From Ruegeria atlantica (GTDB taxonomy: Bacteria; Pseudomonadota; Alphaproteobacteria; Rhodobacterales; Rhodobacteraceae): a stretch of DNA of 64,000 nucleotides. Positions 62,073 to 64,000 of this stretch are shown here, in pieces. Each line of letters starts with the position of its first letter. The first letter of the stretch is position 1. The notes beneath the pieces are model-generated. The model had not been told where the DNA came from. It made no database searches and was given only the letters and a program-made list of their open reading frames with translations. The translations under genes were made by a program, and so were the position numbers. The DNA lies in assembly GCF_013032505.1 (NCBI RefSeq), contig NZ_WQCG01000004.1, positions 62,001 through 126,000 of the forward strand, written 5' to 3'.

Positions 62073-64000
62073 ATGCCATATTCACGACGGGCATTTTTGT
62101 TGCTGGGTACATCTTTGGTTGCTGCGCCGGTTGTAACTGCGATCTTGCCTGGTATTGCGGCGGCTTCTGATTTCAAATTGGATATCAGTTTCTTAGGAAA
62201 CAACAGGTTGCAATTGACAATAGTCGACACGTTATTCGACGAGTCGACCCCGATCGAAGTGACGCAGGCGGATCGGGTTCGCTGGTCACCGGATCCGACA
62301 AACGCCTTTGGCGCAGTCGGCAAATTGAATAGAACGGCGGGCTATTTTTCGGGCGATGTACATGCCACTGCGCCGCAAATGTTCACGGCTTGGCCTCAGG
62401 TTGTGAAGAAAAGTCAATTGGACGGTTTCCGTGTCGGCCGCCCTGAAAGTCAGTCACGAGCAGCTGCTGACCGGCCAGAAAACTGGAACATCGAAATTGA
62501 TGGAGAACCCGTCGGGATTGCCGGTCTCTGGCGGAAATCTTCGCCTATTCGCACTCTTGCTGTGACGGTTCGTCAATGGGAAAGCACAAAGAGGCATTTG
62601 GTGACGTTTGAACTGGACCGAGCCATTCCTTCAGGTGCGATCGTTCGCATAAAGGGCCCATCCTTTGCAGAGAAAGAGTTTGTTAAGAACTCCGATCTGC
62701 GCAGTGAATCCGTTCATGTATGCCAGGCAGGCTACCCGTTGGACGGCCCCAAAAAAGCTTATGTCGGCAGTTGGTTTGGGCAGGATACGGCAGGCGGGTC
62801 CGGGAGTACCGACAAACTGCTGACACCCGAAACAGAGTGGAACCTCGTTTCTATGCAGGATGATACCGTGGTTCGATCCGGCCGTCTGACCTTGGCAAAG
62901 CCCGGATCGGAGCCGCATCGGGAGGGCCTGAACTTTAACGGTTGTGATATCTACGAGGCTGACTTCTCGGATCTTGACCGAGAGGGTGAATTCCAGCTTC
63001 AGGTGACAGGATTGGGGCGGTCGTTCCCCTTCATCGTGTCGTCGGTGCCCTATGAAGAAGCCCTTCGACTGGCGGCCCGATGGTATTTTCACCAAAGATC
63101 CGGGTGTGAAATCACCGCCCCCTTTGGTGAGGGTCGAACCCGACCGCGCAATGGGCACCCGGCGGATGGGCTGACAGTGTGGCAAACGGACCTGAAGCTT
63201 GGCTTCATGAGGGACGGCTATGGAGATACAAGGGCACCAAAAGCACTGTCAGAAAATGTGAACGCTCTGGGTGGTTCAGATACCGCACCCGAGCGCTCTT
63301 CTATGGAACCCAGCCCTGATGCCTGGGGCGGCTGGCATGATGCTGGGGATTGGGATCGGCGTGTCCAGCATATGGATGTTGTCTTTCATATGGCCGATAT
63401 TGTTGAGACTTTTCGTCATTGCCAGAATCTGGATTTGAACCTGCCGGAAAGCGGTAAGCCCTTTTCGCATGCGGATGTCGTGTCGCGCAAAAGCGATACC
63501 GATATGGGTGACGGAGAAACTGTTCTACCTGATCTCATTCATGAAGCACTGTGGGGCGCATCGCTTTGGCGTCGAACCCAACGCGAAGATGGCGGCATTA
63601 TCGGGGGCGTCGAGTATTCCGTAAGTGGGATTCTGGGCTCGGTATCTTGGAATCCAGTTCAGAAAACCTATGCCTATGGCCCCGAGGAATGGGCTGCATA
63701 TCGATTTGCTTATGGAGCCGCAAAGCTAGGCCATGTGATCTTTCACGTCTGCGGAGATACCGTTCTTGGGCGTGCCATTGTCGCCGAAGCGACACGTGCC
63801 TGGTTGTGGGCTGAACGACAGCCAACTGACCATTTGTCTAAGGCTGCACGTGGACGAGTTAGCCAAATTCGAAGCGCCTCGGCTGCCGTTGTCTACCGGG
63901 CCAGTGGTGATCAGCAGGCGCGCAAGGTTTTTGAGGATCAGAACCCGTTTGTCCCGCAAGCCGAAAAGCCCGACCCTTCGTTGAAAAAAGAGGTCTTCCC
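62073..64000 (+). CDS. Tat-exported glycoside hydrolase family 9-like protein (3' end outside window)
   Basis: An open frame of over 640 residues that continues beyond the right edge. The N-terminus SRRAFLLLGTSLVAAP is a Tat signal (S-R-R-x-F-L). A CelD_N/Ig-like region includes SVHVCQAGYPLDGPKKAYVG; the catalytic start reads AWGGWHDAGDWDRRVQHMDV, the DAGD motif of GH9 endoglucanases where Asp activates water. The acid Glu would lie beyond the edge. It probably cuts beta-glucan linkages in the exported polymer. ATG 62073 is spaced well behind AGGGAG; ATG 62064 lies too close. Confidence 0.82.
   Translation, partial: MPYSRRAFLLLGTSLVAAPVVTAILPGIAAASDFKLDISFLGNNRLQLTIVDTLFDESTPIEVTQADRVRWSPDPTNAFGAVGKLNRTAGYFSGDVHATAPQMFTAWPQVVKKSQLDGFRVGRPESQSRAAADRPENWNIEIDGEPVGIAGLWRKSSPIRTLAVTVRQWESTKRHLVTFELDRAIPSGAIVRIKGPSFAEKEFVKNSDLRSESVHVCQAGYPLDGPKKAYVGSWFGQDTAGGSGSTDKLLTPETEWNLVSMQDDTVVRSGRLTLAKPGSEPHREGLNFNGCDIYEADFSDLDREGEFQLQVTGLGRSFPFIVSSVPYEEALRLAARWYFHQRSGCEITAPFGEGRTRPRNGHPADGLTVWQTDLKLGFMRDGYGDTRAPKALSENVNALGGSDTAPERSSMEPSPDAWGGWHDAGDWDRRVQHMDVVFHMADIVETFRHCQNLDLNLPESGKPFSHADVVSRKSDTDMGDGETVLPDLIHEALWGASLWRRTQREDGGIIGGVEYSVSGILGSVSWNPVQKTYAYGPEEWAAYRFAYGAAKLGHVIFHVCGDTVLGRAIVAEATRAWLWAERQPTDHLSKAARGRVSQIRSASAAVVYRASGDQQARKVFEDQNPFVPQAEKPDPSLKKEVF

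Noticed and set aside
1..64000. CRISPR arrays, rRNA genes, insertion sequences, prophage genes
   Set aside because: No regularly spaced repeats, rRNA stretches, transposases or phage structural genes were seen on either strand.

Overview
The window reads as chromosome of a marine alphaproteobacterium of the Rhodobacteraceae (Roseobacter group). The grounds are a petP-petR type regulator pair, a petABC cytochrome bc1 operon, an FMN-riboswitch-controlled ribH, the family character of the housekeeping proteins, and a sulfated-exopolysaccharide type gene cluster. All identifications come from reading the sequence and recognising families; no database search was run.

Region 1 (1-16.8 kb) is core genome: the start of a histone-deacetylase-family gene, petR/petP, ilvE, an AraC regulator, a leftward run ribH-aroC-HD hydrolase-EamA transporter-cobO with an FMN riboswitch in front of ribH, a PaiB-like flavin protein, a GST, a small cytochrome c, petABC with a strong terminator, a cupin protein, mtaB-dapF, and a complete tRNA-Lys(TTT).

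Region 2 (about 16.8-31.0 kb) is a compact genomic island. The 3' part of tRNA-Lys is repeated at 30928-30981: 54 bp with 3 mismatches, the last 38 bp identical. Between the copies lie a family-1 glycosyltransferase and a tightly coupled operon: acyl-CoA-dehydrogenase-like flavoprotein, HupE-like membrane protein, stand-alone adenylation enzyme, stand-alone carrier protein, and two NRPS proteins (C-A-T and C-A-T-TE). No integrase is seen. The adenylation domain of the first NRPS is split between its A8 and A9/A10 motifs by about 335 residues carrying a four-Cys ribbon, an SGGKDS PP-loop ATP-pyrophosphatase motif and a further CxxC. The residues lining that A-domain pocket read as an Asn-type code. 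I infer an NRPS module that loads Asn (or a close relative) and chemically edits it, perhaps at the side-chain amide, by PP-loop chemistry (thioamide, amidine or nitrile are candidates). This is the best candidate for an undescribed system in the window. The dehydrogenase/ligase/carrier trio resembles the PltE/PltF/PltL set that makes pyrrole-2-carboxyl starters from proline.

Region 3 (31.1-64.0 kb) is a surface polysaccharide locus: a GMC oxidoreductase, a sugar aminotransferase, a UbiA-like membrane protein with a HAD phosphatase, nucleotide-sugar enzymes (oxidoreductase, C-methyltransferase, SDR, UDP-glucuronate decarboxylase-like enzyme, UDP-glucose dehydrogenase, glucose-1-phosphate cytidylyltransferase), glycosyltransferases, Wzy-like polymerase, Wzx-like flippase, ExoY-, ExoF- and ExoP-like assembly proteins, a WecG/TagA transferase, three sulfotransferases, and at the right edge a Tat-exported GH9 glycosidase running out of the window. 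Together they suggest a Wzx/Wzy-type, probably sulfated, exopolysaccharide. The ExoP-like protein has lost the Walker A lysine.
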